In this document: positions 42,309 to 50,786 of the stretch, in pieces | How positions within the stretch are numbered: the stretch's first letter is position 1 | How the letters are laid out: each line of letters begins with the position of its first letter | From: Streptomyces sp. NBC_01260 | GTDB lineage: Bacteria; Actinomycetota; Actinomycetes; Streptomycetales; Streptomycetaceae | DNA: 64,000 nt | Reading direction: 5' to 3' | Assembly: GCF_036226405.1 (NCBI RefSeq) | Contig: NZ_CP108464.1 | Span: 4,712,001-4,776,000, forward strand | Notes under the pieces: model-generated | The model's database searches: none | Seen by the model: only the letters and a program-made list of their open reading frames with translations | Told to the model about the DNA's origin: nothing | Made by a program: the position numbers and the translations under genes

Positions 42309-43441
42309 TCAGGCAACGTTCGCCCTGCTGACGACTTCGCGTAGGCGTTCATGGGTGGCGTGCTTGTTCCGCCAGATTATGTAACGGCGGATCATGCTGC
42401 CCTGGGCCTTGTGGCTGGAATGGTCGGTGCCGTCGAGGGCGAAGTACCGCAGGGCGGTGAACTGGGCCTCGATCCGGTTGAGCCAGGAGCTGTTGGTCGG
42501 GTGTAGGAGATCTCGACATTGTTCGCCGAGGCCCAGGCCCCGACCCGCTGGCACCGTTTCGTCGTCAGGTGCGGTGAGTAGTTGTCGCAGACGATCGCGA
42601 TGCGCACGTCCGTCGGGTGAAGCGAGCGCAGGTAGCGGCAGAACTCCAGGAACTTGGAGCGGTTCTTGGTCTTCTTGATGTGACCGTAGAGCTGGTCCTT
42701 GGCGAGGTCGTAGGCGGCGAACAGGTGCCTCACCCCGTGCGGGCGGGTGTAGGTCGCCCGCCGGCGGGGCCGGGGCTCACGTTTGGGGTCCTTGTGCTGG
42801 CCGCCGCGTTCGGCCCACTGCCGGCCGGGATGAGGCTGGAGATTGAGCGGCCCGAACTCGTCCAGACAGAAGACGACTTCGGGCTCGTCGTCGTCGGGTA
42901 TGACCTCGCCGTCGGCGATCGAGTAGAGGTGCTCGACACAGGCCTTCTTGGCCGCGTAGTCAGGGTCGCGTGAGGTCTTCCAGGTCTTCACGCGTTGAAA
43001 GGAGACGCCTTCCTCGCAGAGCATGATGCGCAGCCCCTCGTGGCTGATCTCGTCGACCACCCCCTCGGCGGCCAGGAAGTCGGCCAGCTTGGCCAGGCTC
43101 CAGGTCGAGAACGGCAGGCCGTGCTCAGCCGGCTTGGACTTGGCAATCTTCTTGATCTCCCGACGCTCGGGCAGCGAGAACGTCCTCGTCCGTCCGCCCT
43201 TGTATTTTGGGTAGAGCGAGTCGAAGCCGCCCGTGTTGAAGTTGTGGATCACATCGCGGACCCGGTCCGCGCTGGTGAACGTCACCTCGGCGATCTTCGC
43301 GACAGGCATGCGCTGGGCGGACAACAGCACCATCTGGGCCCGCCGCCAGGTCACTACCGACGCGGCGCTCCGGCGGACGATCCGCAGCAGCCGCCTGCCC
43401 TCGTCGTCATCGATCTCACGGACCTGCACGCGTTCAGCCAC
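42309..43441 (-). pseudogene. IS630 transposase with frameshift (IS-C)
   Basis: The frame from GTG 43441 gives MAERVQVREIDDDEGRRLLR and a core with Asp in FCLDEFGPLNL and Asp in IVCDNYSPHL. It then leaves the family consensus after EISYT. The family continuation PTNSSWLNRIEAQF, with the catalytic Glu, is in the next frame, which runs on to 42309. Comparison of EISYT-PTNSS with the codons shows one missing C at about 42499-42501 (ACCCGACC instead of ACCCCGACC). The third catalytic residue is therefore out of frame. No slippery sequence is visible, so this is most likely a dead copy or a sequencing error. Confidence 0.85.
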
Positions 43442-43527
43442 GTGATTATTCTGACTGCCCGCTTCCAGACCATGCCGGGCCGCAGACCTGGCTGCTGACG
43501 GTTCAGAAGAAGAGGCAAAATGGAATC

Positions 43528-44046
43528 ATGGATGCTGGGATCGCCGCGCTACTCGGCGCCGCCGTAGGTTCTTTCGCCACCATCGGCGCGGCGATGGTGA
43601 ACGGGCGTGCTACCGCACGCTCGCAGTTTCGCCAGTCGCGTAGGCAGCATCGCAGGGACGCCTACGCGAACTACCTCGGTGCTCTTCACGATCGAGACAT
43701 CGCCATGGACGCGGTGTTGGGCGCACTCCAGCCAGGGACTCCTGACCTGCTGGATGTGGACGAGAAGGTCCACCGTTTCGTCGAGCTGGCGCGGGACGTC
43801 CACCGTGCCGTTGAAGTTGTCAGTCTTGAAGGTCCGCCTTCGATAGTGGAAGCGGCCGACCGTGTGGCTCACGCATCCGGCGACCTCTCCAACGTGATGC
43901 GGCGCATGGTGAAGAACGCCCATTCAGGAGACTCCTCCCAGAAGGTGGTGGACACCGCTCTCGCCGCCGAGCGAGAGCACGCCCTCTACCAGGCCGTGAA
44001 GGGCTTCCGCGCGGCAGCTGGCGATGTCCTCGGCAATGCGAACTGA
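43528..44046 (+). CDS. IS-C passenger protein, unknown function
   Basis: A 172-aa protein with one N-terminal membrane helix (AGIAALLGAAVGSFATIGAA), a basic stretch (RSQFRQSRRQHRRDAYANYL) and a helical domain (HRFVELARDVHRAVEVV and AADRVAHASGDLSNVMRRMV). No family is recognised. It starts 86 bp from the divergent transposase start and lies wholly inside IS-C, so it travels with the element. ATG at 43528 has GAGG about 14 nt upstream. A 112-bp stretch (44047-44158) between its stop and the inverted repeat shows no gene. Confidence 0.75.
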   Translation: MDAGIAALLGAAVGSFATIGAAMVNGRATARSQFRQSRRQHRRDAYANYLGALHDRDIAMDAVLGALQPGTPDLLDVDEKVHRFVELARDVHRAVEVVSLEGPPSIVEAADRVAHASGDLSNVMRRMVKNAHSGDSSQKVVDTALAAEREHALYQAVKGFRAAAGDVLGNAN

Positions 44047-44187
44047 CCACTCCGTCCTTGCGCCACCAGGGCGACACGCCTCACAACGGTGCAATTCGGC
44101 ATGGTCCGGTCACCAGGTCAATGCCGTCCAAACACGGCAACCGGGCAACACGTCACGACAGGGCGAACGTTGCCTGATGCGGCACTA

Positions 44188-45603
44188 GTGTGATGCGCCA
44201 GAAATCCTGATGGTTAGTTCTGCCCTGTCTGCTGGCTATCGGTTCCGACCTTGGCGAGGTAATCGGCGAGGGAGTTGAGGATCTCGTCGGCGGTCTTGGT
44301 CCAGGTGAAGGGCCTTGGGTTCTCGTTCCAGGTGTCGATCCATGCGGTGATGTCGTCCTCCAGGGCCTTCACGGACCTGTGGACGCCGCGGCGAATGAGC
44401 TTGTCGGTCAGTAGGCCGAACCACCGCTCGACCTGGTTCATCCAGGAGGAGCCGGTCGGAGTGAAGTGGATGTGGAAGCGGGGGTGTTTGCCCAGCCAGG
44501 TTTTGATCTCGGCGGTGTTGTGGGTGGCGTAGTTGTCACAGACGAGATGGACGTCGAGCCCGACGGGCACCGCTTTGTCGATCCGGATCAGGAACTTCTT
44601 GAACTCAATCGCGCGGTGGCGGCGGTGAAGCTGAGATATGACGGTGCCGTCAGTGATGTTGAAGGCGGCGAACAGGCTGGTGATGCCGTGCCGGTAGTAG
44701 TCGTGGGTCCGGCGTTCGGGCATGCCCGGCATCATCGGCAGGACCGGCTGTGAGCGGTCCAGGGCCTGGATCTGGGATTTCTCGTCCACGCAGAGCACGA
44801 CCGCCTTCTCGGGCGGGTGATGGTACAAACCGACGACATCGACGACCTTGGCGACGAACTGCGGGTCGGTGGACAGTTTGAAGGAGTCCTGCAGGTGCGG
44901 CTTGAGGTCGAACTTCTTCCAGATCCGGCCGATGGTCGACTTCGACAGGCCGGTGCGCTGAGCCATCGAGGCCCGTGACCAGTGGGTGTCTCTGCCCGCG
45001 GTCGACTCCAGGGTGGCCACGATGACCTCTTCGACCTGGTCGAGAAGGATCGAGGGTGGCCGACCCGAGCGGGGCTCGTCGTGCAGACCGTCGAGGCGTT
45101 TGGCGATGAACCGGGCCCGCCAGCGGTCCACGGTCGATCTGTCGACGCCGAGGTCGGCCGCGGCCTGCTGGTTCGTCCCGCCCTCCGCGCAGCGCAGCAC
45201 GATCTTGGCTCGCAACGCGAGGAACTGAGCGGTCTTCGCCCGCCGCGCCCACTGCGTCAGCTGCGTCCGCTCAGCCTCGTTCAGGACCAGGTCGGCCTTG
45301 GGTCGGCCGATCCAGCCGGCGTCCTCAAGCCCGGCCATCCGCTCTGCGGCGAAAGCCCGACGCCACTTGCCAACCGTCTTGGCCTGGACACCGACGACGC
45401 GTGCGACACCCGCGTTCGACATGCCCTCAGCGCACGCCAGGAGGATCCGAGCCTTCTCGGCCGAGCGCCGGTCTGGCCATTCCGTCCGGCGCACCAACTC
45501 GGCACGCTCTTCCCCTGACAACGTGATCTTCACAGCAGAAGGGCCGGGATGTGACATGACAACAGGGTACTGACTAACCATCAGGATTTCTGGCGCATCA
45601 CAC
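44188..45603 (-). mobile_element. IS-D: IS630 element, minus orientation, identical copy of IS-B
   Basis: The same 31-bp inverted repeats at 44188-44218 and 45573-45603 and an identical 455-codon frame, inverted relative to IS-B. IS-B and IS-D bracket IS-C and could act as a composite unit or recombine to invert it. Confidence 0.9.
44214..45557 (-). CDS. IS630-family transposase (IS-D)
   Basis: Protein sequence identical to that of IS-B over its whole length, including the tandem helix-turn-helix N-terminus and the DDE residues, so the copy is very recent or kept uniform by gene conversion. The start is taken at ATG 45557 to match IS-B; ATG 45581 is in frame. Its end is 26 bp from the left inverted repeat of IS-D. 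Confidence 0.92.
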   Translation of the reverse strand: MSHPGPSAVKITLSGEERAELVRRTEWPDRRSAEKARILLACAEGMSNAGVARVVGVQAKTVGKWRRAFAAERMAGLEDAGWIGRPKADLVLNEAERTQLTQWARRAKTAQFLALRAKIVLRCAEGGTNQQAAADLGVDRSTVDRWRARFIAKRLDGLHDEPRSGRPPSILLDQVEEVIVATLESTAGRDTHWSRASMAQRTGLSKSTIGRIWKKFDLKPHLQDSFKLSTDPQFVAKVVDVVGLYHHPPEKAVVLCVDEKSQIQALDRSQPVLPMMPGMPERRTHDYYRHGITSLFAAFNITDGTVISQLHRRHRAIEFKKFLIRIDKAVPVGLDVHLVCDNYATHNTAEIKTWLGKHPRFHIHFTPTGSSWMNQVERWFGLLTDKLIRRGVHRSVKALEDDITAWIDTWNENPRPFTWTKTADEILNSLADYLAKVGTDSQQTGQN

Positions 45604-46274
45604 TAGTTGGTCGTGTGCGTGGGGTAGACCTGAACGTCGGTGTAGGCGCCCTTGATCTCCCCCGCGCCCGCGGGCCACTTCAGGCTCACGGTGTGGGTCT
45701 CGTTCGGGGGCGTCACCAGGATGTTGGTCGGGTCCGCGAGGCTGTTACCGCTGTTGTCGATGTCGTAGGCGAGGTTGAAGACAGCGGCGTCGCCGGGCTT
45801 CAGGGTGGTGATGCGCGGCTGGGCGTGGCCGCGCTCGATGGGGTTCGAGGTGTTGTCGGCGTCCTTGATGTCGACACCCGCGAAGCCCGTCGCCGAGCAG
45901 GTGGTCGAACCCCGGTTGATCATGGTGATGTCGATCCTGCCGGACTCCTCGTCGGGCGCGGCGTCCATGGCATCGATGGCCAGGTCCTCCGTCTTGCAGA
46001 ACGTGGTCTTGCCGCCGGTCGTCGTCGCGCCGTTCGCGCCGTTCGCGGCGGCGCGGGACTCGGTGTCCTCGCCGGAGCCCGACTTCGCGCTGCCGGCCTC
46101 CGAGCCGCCCTCCGACTTCGAGCCACCGCCCGAGGACGAAGAATTCGAGGACGAGGCGGACGAGGAGCCCTTGGCGGACGAGTCCTTCCCGGAGCCGTCG
46201 TTGCCACAGGCGGTGAGCGAGAGGGTGGCGACGACCCCGATGGCGGCGAGAGCGGTGATGCGGGTGTACTTCAT
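45603..46274 (-). CDS. DUF4232-type lipoprotein with Ser/Gly-rich linker
   Basis: A 223-aa lipoprotein. Signal peptide with lipobox LSLTAC at residues 18-23 (Cys23 lipidated), then a long Ser/Gly/Asp/Glu linker (about 26-85). The C-terminal beta-sandwich is of the DUF4232 type (CKTEDLAIDAMDAAPDEESG, RGSTTCSATGFAGVDI, VTPPNETHTVSLKWPAG), with Cys residues placed for a disulfide. The function is unknown. The stop TAG overlaps the TA shared with IS-D, so the insertion array sits in the stop codon but keeps it. The upstream 307 bp (46275-46581) hold its promoter and no gene I can support. Confidence 0.82.
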   Translation of the reverse strand: MKYTRITALAAIGVVATLSLTACGNDGSGKDSSAKGSSSASSSNSSSSGGGSKSEGGSEAGSAKSGSGEDTESRAAANGANGATTTGGKTTFCKTEDLAIDAMDAAPDEESGRIDITMINRGSTTCSATGFAGVDIKDADNTSNPIERGHAQPRITTLKPGDAAVFNLAYDIDNSGNSLADPTNILVTPPNETHTVSLKWPAGAGEIKGAYTDVQVYPTHTTN

Positions 46275-46581
46275 GGTGTTCCCCCGGAACGAGCGCGGTG
46301 CGTGTGGTCTGCATCATTTTTATCTCGCACCGGGTTACAGGCGGTCTTCAGCGACGTTCGCGTTCTGTCACAGGCGTATTGACCTCACGGTCCGCCGAGG
46401 CGCCACCGTACGGTCACTGGTGGGCGGCCGCCGCCGATCCCGCGGCCTGTGGCCCCTCTTCGGGCTGTGAAGGTGCTCCAGCGGCTGATCCGCGACGCGG
46501 GCGGGACGGTCGCCTGACAGACCACCGGCCCCTCCCGCTCACCCCCGTACGGAAAGCACGGAGTCACCTCTCCAACGCGTC

Positions 46582-47370
46582 CTAGAAGGCTCCTCCGCTG
46601 TCCACCGAGGTGGTGTCCTCGCGTTCCCACGGCTCGGTGCGCATGAGGCTCGTCCTCAGCCGCCCGCGCCGTTCCTCGTCGAGCGCCGCCGGTTCGGGGT
46701 GCGGGAGTCCGGCGCAGTGGGCACGGAAGGGGTCGCGGCGGTCCGGCCAGAAGCGCAGGGTGAGCCAGACCAGCGGGACGGCGAGCATCAGGCCGGTGAT
46801 CACGACGAGGAACAGCCCGAAGAGGAGGTCCCCGGCCCCGGCAGGCGTCTCCTTGCCCAGGAACACCCGCTGCACGGGGTAGAAGAAGGACAGCGCGAGC
46901 GCGGTCGCGCAGGCCGCCGTGCCGAGACCGTCGTTCCTGCGGCCGGACCAGCGCGGCACCCTCGCGTCCTGCTCCCGCAGGAAGTCCTCCCGGATCGCGC
47001 GCAGTTCGGGAATGAGCCGCAGCTTCCGCAGAGTGACCGGACCGTGCCGCCGTACGGCGTCCAGCAGGGCGGAGGCGACGGGGTGGCCGGTACCGGCGTC
47101 GCCGCCGTCCGTCACGCTCAGCCGTCCCTCGGCGTCTATCGTCAGGCGTCCTTCGAGCATCAGGACGGCGGCCGCGTGTCCGTCGGCGTCGTGTGCCTCG
47201 CCCGCCGTGGCGACGGCATGGTACGGATCGATGTCCAGGTGTCCGAGCGAGGCGGCGGCCGCCCGGTCGGACCGGTCCCGCACCAGCCACAAGGCGGCCA
47301 GCACTCCGTACACACCCACAGCGGCCGCCAACGCGGCTCCGGAAAGCTGGAGTTGGGTCACGATGCCCAT
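46582..47370 (-). CDS. Membrane protein, TIGR04222-like (tentative)
   Basis: A 262-aa protein with an N-terminal helix (LSGAALAAAVGVYGVLAALW), a soluble middle domain (about 40-135, GRLTIDAEGRLSVTDGGDAG), then two helices (LGTAACATALALSFFYPV and LLFGLFLVVITGLMLAVPLV) and an Arg/Glu-rich tail. This resembles the actinobacterial TIGR04222 membrane family, with the middle domain seen there, but I am not certain. ATG at 47370. Function unknown. Confidence 0.6.
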   Translation of the reverse strand: MGIVTQLQLSGAALAAAVGVYGVLAALWLVRDRSDRAAAASLGHLDIDPYHAVATAGEAHDADGHAAAVLMLEGRLTIDAEGRLSVTDGGDAGTGHPVASALLDAVRRHGPVTLRKLRLIPELRAIREDFLREQDARVPRWSGRRNDGLGTAACATALALSFFYPVQRVFLGKETPAGAGDLLFGLFLVVITGLMLAVPLVWLTLRFWPDRRDPFRAHCAGLPHPEPAALDEERRGRLRTSLMRTEPWEREDTTSVDSGGAF

Positions 47371-47526
47371 GATGGCAGCGCCACCCGGACCGGGCCAGAT
47401 GGCATGCGCTCACGCGCCCGCGCACGGCCGGGAGGCCAGCCGTTCCGCGGCGCCCGGATTCCGGCCTCTACGCTGTGCCGACGCATCCGCACCGGCACCT
47501 GGTGCGGAGGGCGAGAAGGAGGGGAC

Positions 47527-48342
47527 ATGCGAAGACATGTGCTGTGGGGCACGGTGGCCATGACGGTGGCCATGACCGTGCTGGGGGCGTCATCGGCGCA
47601 GGCCGAAGGGCGGGGTGACATCCGTGTCACCAAGGCGGTGACCAACAACGGCAAGAGCGTCATCGTCGGCATCAGCAAGACGGTGACCTTCCCGATCAAG
47701 CTGACGATCAAGGACAACTCCGGCGTCAAGAGGCTGGAACACATCGACGCGAGCAGCACCGGCTCCACCGCGGGCGGCCCGGTCGAGTGGATGGGGACCA
47801 GCTGCAAGAAGCTGAGCCGCACCACCTCGGAGTGCACAGCGACGATGAGCATCAATCCGCACTCCTTCCCTTGGTACAGCGACACCAACGCCAACGTCAC
47901 CGCCGGTGAGTGGGCCGCGTGGGGCAACGTCCAGGCGAACGACGGGGATTACTGGCTCTTCGACCGGGTCGCCCTGTTCAAGTTCAAGCGCGCCGCGACC
48001 CTGACGGCGGCCGCCACGCGCCCCAACCCCTTCAGCCACAGCAAGCAGGTCAAGGTCACGGGCACGCTGGCCCGTGCCGACTGGGAAGCGCTGAAGTACC
48101 GGGGGTACAGCGGCCAGAGCCTCAAGCTCCAGTTCAGGAAGACCGGCGCAGCCTCTTACACGACGGTGAAGACCGTGCGGACGAACAGCGCGGGCAAGGT
48201 CGCCGCCACCGTCGACGCGACCTCTTCCGGCAGCTGGCGCTGGTTCTACCAGGGCACCGCGGCCACCATGCAGGTCGCGTCGCCGGGCGCGGCCATGAGC
48301 CTGGCCAAGCCCACGCTGCACGCTGCCCCACGACTGGGTTAG
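47527..48342 (+). CDS. Secreted protein of unknown function
   Basis: A 271-aa exported protein. Signal peptide MRRHVLWGTVAMTVAMTVLG with cleavage after AQA near residue 27. Two beta-rich modules follow. The first, DIRVTKAVTNNGKSVIVG, has paired Cys (TSCKKLSRTTSECTA). The second, ATLTAAATRPNPFSHSKQV, resembles Ig-like repeats with the YRGYSGQSLKLQFRKTG pattern seen in many Streptomyces extracellular proteins. ATG at 47527 with AAGGAGGGG 4 nt upstream. No enzymatic motif. A strong hairpin follows at 48360. Confidence 0.78.
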   Translation: MRRHVLWGTVAMTVAMTVLGASSAQAEGRGDIRVTKAVTNNGKSVIVGISKTVTFPIKLTIKDNSGVKRLEHIDASSTGSTAGGPVEWMGTSCKKLSRTTSECTATMSINPHSFPWYSDTNANVTAGEWAAWGNVQANDGDYWLFDRVALFKFKRAATLTAAATRPNPFSHSKQVKVTGTLARADWEALKYRGYSGQSLKLQFRKTGAASYTTVKTVRTNSAGKVAATVDATSSGSWRWFYQGTAATMQVASPGAAMSLAKPTLHAAPRLG

Positions 48343-48359
48343 CCAAGCTCCGAGGGGAG

Positions 48360-48393
48360 CCCTGTCCCGGCCGAACAGGGGGCCGGGACAGGG
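48360..48393. terminator. Terminator hairpin after secreted protein
   Basis: CCCTGTCCCGGCC (48360-48372) pairs with GGCCGGGACAGGG (48381-48393), a perfect 13-bp stem with an 8-nt loop, 18 bp past the stop. The remaining 170 bp to the next start hold nothing else recognisable. Confidence 0.85.
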
Positions 48394-48562
48394 CGCGAGG
48401 AACGCCCACGAGGAGTCGCGCCGGCAGCGGACACCGGTACGCGGTACGGGCACGTCGGCGCACGCTCGACGGTTGGCCTCCCGGAGGCGCCGAGGGCTCG
48501 GTTTTGCGCACCGGACGGCATACGTTTGGGCGGTCACCCGACGACGACGGAGGTGTCCTCGC

Positions 48563-49408
48563 ATGCGGATCGCCACAACGATCTTCCTCACCGACGAGAC
48601 GATCACACCGGTACGGCTCGCGCGCCAGCTTGAGCAGCGGGGATTCTCCGGGCTCTACCTCCCGGAGCACACCCATATCCCGGTGAGCAGGCAGACCCCG
48701 TACCCGGCGGGCGGCGAGCTGCCGCCCGAGTACGGCCGCACCCTGGATCCCTTCGTAACGCTCGGGCAGGCCGCCGCGGTCACCGAACGCCTGGCGCTCG
48801 GCACCGGCATCACCCTGATCGCCCAGCACGACCCGATCGACCTGGCCAAGCAGATCGCCACCCTCGACCACCTCTCCGGCGGCCGCTTCACCCTGGGTCT
48901 CGGCTTCGGCTGGAACGTCGAGGAGGCCGCCGACCACGGCGTGGACTGGCGCACCCGCCGCGATCTCGGCCGCGACCGCATGGCGCTGATGCGCGCTCTG
49001 TGGTCCGACGAACCAACGGCTTACAAGGGCGAGTTCGGCTCGGTGCAGGCCAGCCACGCCCACCCGAAGCCCTTCCAGCAGCCCCGCGGCCCGGTGGTCG
49101 GCCCGCGCACCCTGATCGGCGGTGCGGCCGGACCGAAACTGTTCGCGCACATCGCGGAGTACGCGGACGGCTGGCTCCCGATCGGCGGCCGCGGCCTGAC
49201 GGAGTCCGTGCCGCAACTCCGTACGGCCTGGGAGTCGGCGGGCCGCGACCCGAAGGACCTCCAGGTGGTCCCGTACGCGGTCCTGCCGGGCGCCGGCAAG
49301 CTGGCTCACTACACGGACCTGGGCATCGAGGAGGTCGTCCTCCAGCTGCCCCCGGCGGGCGAGGCGGAAGTGCTGCGGACGCTGGACGCGTACGCGGAAT
49401 ACCTCTAG
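48563..49408 (+). CDS. LLM-class F420-dependent oxidoreductase
   Basis: A 281-aa luciferase-like enzyme of the short F420-dependent type: MRIATTIFLTDETITPVRLA, GFSGLYLPEHTHIPVSRQ, LALGTGITLIAQHDPIDLAK, DHLSGGRFTLGLGFGWNVEE, then RTLIGGAAGPKLFAHIAEYA. The HTHIPVSR stretch is typical of members that reduce or oxidise lipophilic substrates with F420. ATG at 48563 with GGAGG 9 nt upstream. It stands alone. The fbiC gene that supplies the F420 deazaflavin is 13.5 kb downstream. Confidence 0.88.
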   Translation: MRIATTIFLTDETITPVRLARQLEQRGFSGLYLPEHTHIPVSRQTPYPAGGELPPEYGRTLDPFVTLGQAAAVTERLALGTGITLIAQHDPIDLAKQIATLDHLSGGRFTLGLGFGWNVEEAADHGVDWRTRRDLGRDRMALMRALWSDEPTAYKGEFGSVQASHAHPKPFQQPRGPVVGPRTLIGGAAGPKLFAHIAEYADGWLPIGGRGLTESVPQLRTAWESAGRDPKDLQVVPYAVLPGAGKLAHYTDLGIEEVVLQLPPAGEAEVLRTLDAYAEYL

Positions 49409-49481
49409 AGCGGCTCACCGAAGGCTGCGGGCCGGTGGAAACCGGCTGGAGTGCCGCCGGCGGCGGTGATGGAATGACGCG

Positions 49482-50492
49482 ATGCGAGATGACGCGTCAG
49501 CGGTGACGGTGGAGCGTGGGCGGTACCCGGACGCGGTGACGCCCTGGCAGGACCCGGCCTGGCGGGAGGCCGCCCTCGCCTGGGCGGAGCGCACTCTCGC
49601 CGCCCACGGCCTGCGCACGACCAGACGGCTCGCGGTGCGGCTGCGGCCGTGGTCGGTGCTCGTACGGATGACGGCCGAGGGTGAACCCGACGTGTGGTTC
49701 AAGGCCAACCCGGCCGCCGCCGCCTTCGAGGCGGGCCTGGCCGAGGCGCTGGCCCGCTGGGTCCCCGGCCACGTACTGGAGCCGCTCGCCGTGGACGCCG
49801 CCCGCGGCTGGTCGCTGCTCCCGCACGGCGGCACGCTCTTCCGGGACACGCTCCGCCAGGACCCCGCCGACGAGCGAGCGTGGGAGGAGCCCCTGCGCCA
49901 GTACGCGGCCATGCAACGCGCGCTCGGCCCCCGAGCAGGGGAAATGGGTCAACTCGGCGTCCCGGACGCCCGGATGGCCGTGCTTCCCGCCACCTTCGAC
50001 CGGCTCGTCGAGGAGAACGCCACCCTGGACCCCGCCACCCGCACGGCACTGCGCGAACTGCGCCCCCGCTTCAACGGCTGGTGCGACGAACTCGCGGCGA
50101 CCGGAATCCCCGACTCGCTCGACCACGCCGACCTGCACGACGGACAGTTCTTCGCCCCCGGACCGGGCCGCTTCACCTTCTTCGACTGGGGAGACGCCGC
50201 CCTCTCCCACCCCTTCTGCAGCCTCCTCGTCCCGCTGCGCACCGCAGCCGAGCGGCACGGACCACAGGTGCTGCCGAAGCTGCGTGACGCCTACCTGGAC
50301 CCGTGGACGGACACCGGACTCACACCCGCTGAGCTGCGGCGCGCCGTGAGCCTGGCCTGGCGCCTGGCCGCCGTGGGCCGAGCGTGCTCCTGGGGCCGGC
50401 TCTTCCCCGGGGCGGGCGAGGCGCCGGCGACGACGGGGGACGCGGAGAGCGCACGGTGGCTGCGGGAGCTGTTCGCTGAGCCGGTGTTCTGA
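49482..50492 (+). CDS. Aminoglycoside phosphotransferase (APH)-fold kinase-like protein
   Basis: A 336-aa protein with the APH/choline-kinase fold. The catalytic loop is DSLDHADLHDGQFFAPG near residues 206-222 (HxDLHxxQ), and the Mg-binding Asp is in FTFFDWGDAALSH, both intact. The N-terminal nucleotide-binding part is less conserved (VLVRMTAEGEPDVWFKANPA). It could phosphorylate a small hydroxyl compound; an aminoglycoside substrate is not implied. ATG at 49482. It ends before a hairpin at 50509. Confidence 0.82.
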   Translation: MRDDASAVTVERGRYPDAVTPWQDPAWREAALAWAERTLAAHGLRTTRRLAVRLRPWSVLVRMTAEGEPDVWFKANPAAAAFEAGLAEALARWVPGHVLEPLAVDAARGWSLLPHGGTLFRDTLRQDPADERAWEEPLRQYAAMQRALGPRAGEMGQLGVPDARMAVLPATFDRLVEENATLDPATRTALRELRPRFNGWCDELAATGIPDSLDHADLHDGQFFAPGPGRFTFFDWGDAALSHPFCSLLVPLRTAAERHGPQVLPKLRDAYLDPWTDTGLTPAELRRAVSLAWRLAAVGRACSWGRLFPGAGEAPATTGDAESARWLRELFAEPVF

Positions 50493-50508
50493 CCAGGTGG
50501 GCCGACGC

Positions 50509-50549
50509 GAAAGCGCCCCGCCCCAGCGAATCCGGGGACAGGGCGCTTC
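50509..50549. terminator. Terminator hairpin shared by convergent ends
   Basis: GAAAGCGCCC (50509-50518) with GGGCGCTTC (50541-50549) and an inner CCCC / GGGG pairing. It serves the APH-fold gene and the end of the FG-GAP remnant on the other strand. Confidence 0.7.
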
Positions 50550-50565
50550 GGGCCGAACAGAAGGC

Positions 50566-50640
50566 TCAGGACAGGAGGTTGTAGATGTCCCAGCCGTGGC
50601 CGATCCTCACCCGCTTGGCGATCGTGCCGGTGCCGGTCGG
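50566..50640 (-). pseudogene. C-terminal remnant of FG-GAP repeat protein
   Basis: Reading minus from about 50640 to TGA at 50566 gives GTGTIAKRVRIGHGWDIYNL then LS and stop. This is the typical last blade of Streptomyces FG-GAP/VCBS secreted repeat proteins. The rest of the gene is absent. A plus-strand scrap at about 50676-50770 (DWANLNHAHGTAT) looks like a second, unrelated remnant. The 294-bp gap 50493-50786 otherwise holds no gene. Confidence 0.5.
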
Positions 50641-50786
50641 GGTTGCGTCGTGCACGCACCGCGGCGGGATGCCGGTGGCCGCTTCGGGCCGAACCTGCTG
50701 ACCGGCCTGGCCGCAGTGGACTGGGCCAACCTGAACCACGCCCACGGAACGGCCACCAAGTCACCGAAGTGTCTTAGGGTGCGGCC

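Larger units (their letters stand above)
42301..44185 (-). mobile_element. IS-C: IS630 element with passenger gene
   Basis: A perfect 27-bp inverted repeat (42301-42327 and 44159-44185) begins GTGCCGCATCAGGCAACGTT. The 1885-bp element holds a frameshifted transposase (minus) and a divergent passenger gene (43528-44046). The layout, with a passenger divergent from the transposase 5' end, mirrors IS-A, and the transposases are related. It is flanked by TA on both sides and bracketed by the two inverted copies IS-B and IS-D. Confidence 0.85.
36769..45605. mobile_element. End-to-end array of four IS630-family elements sharing TA sites
   Basis: Four inverted-repeat-bounded elements (36771-40880, 40883-42298, 42301-44185, 44188-45603) follow each other with only a single TA between neighbours (36769, 40881, 42299, 44186, 45604). 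Each junction reads CACTAGTG, so a CTAG target is regenerated at every join. The outer flanks reconstruct to TTCC-TA-GTTGG, that is CTAG, the target type known for IS630/Tc1-mariner elements. The last TA lies in the stop codon of the DUF4232 lipoprotein gene, which is preserved. The order of insertion cannot be read from the sequence. Confidence 0.85.

Noticed and set aside
45615..46382. Plus-strand frame opposite the DUF4232 lipoprotein
   Set aside because: Antisense shadow; the minus-strand protein has a lipobox and signal peptide.
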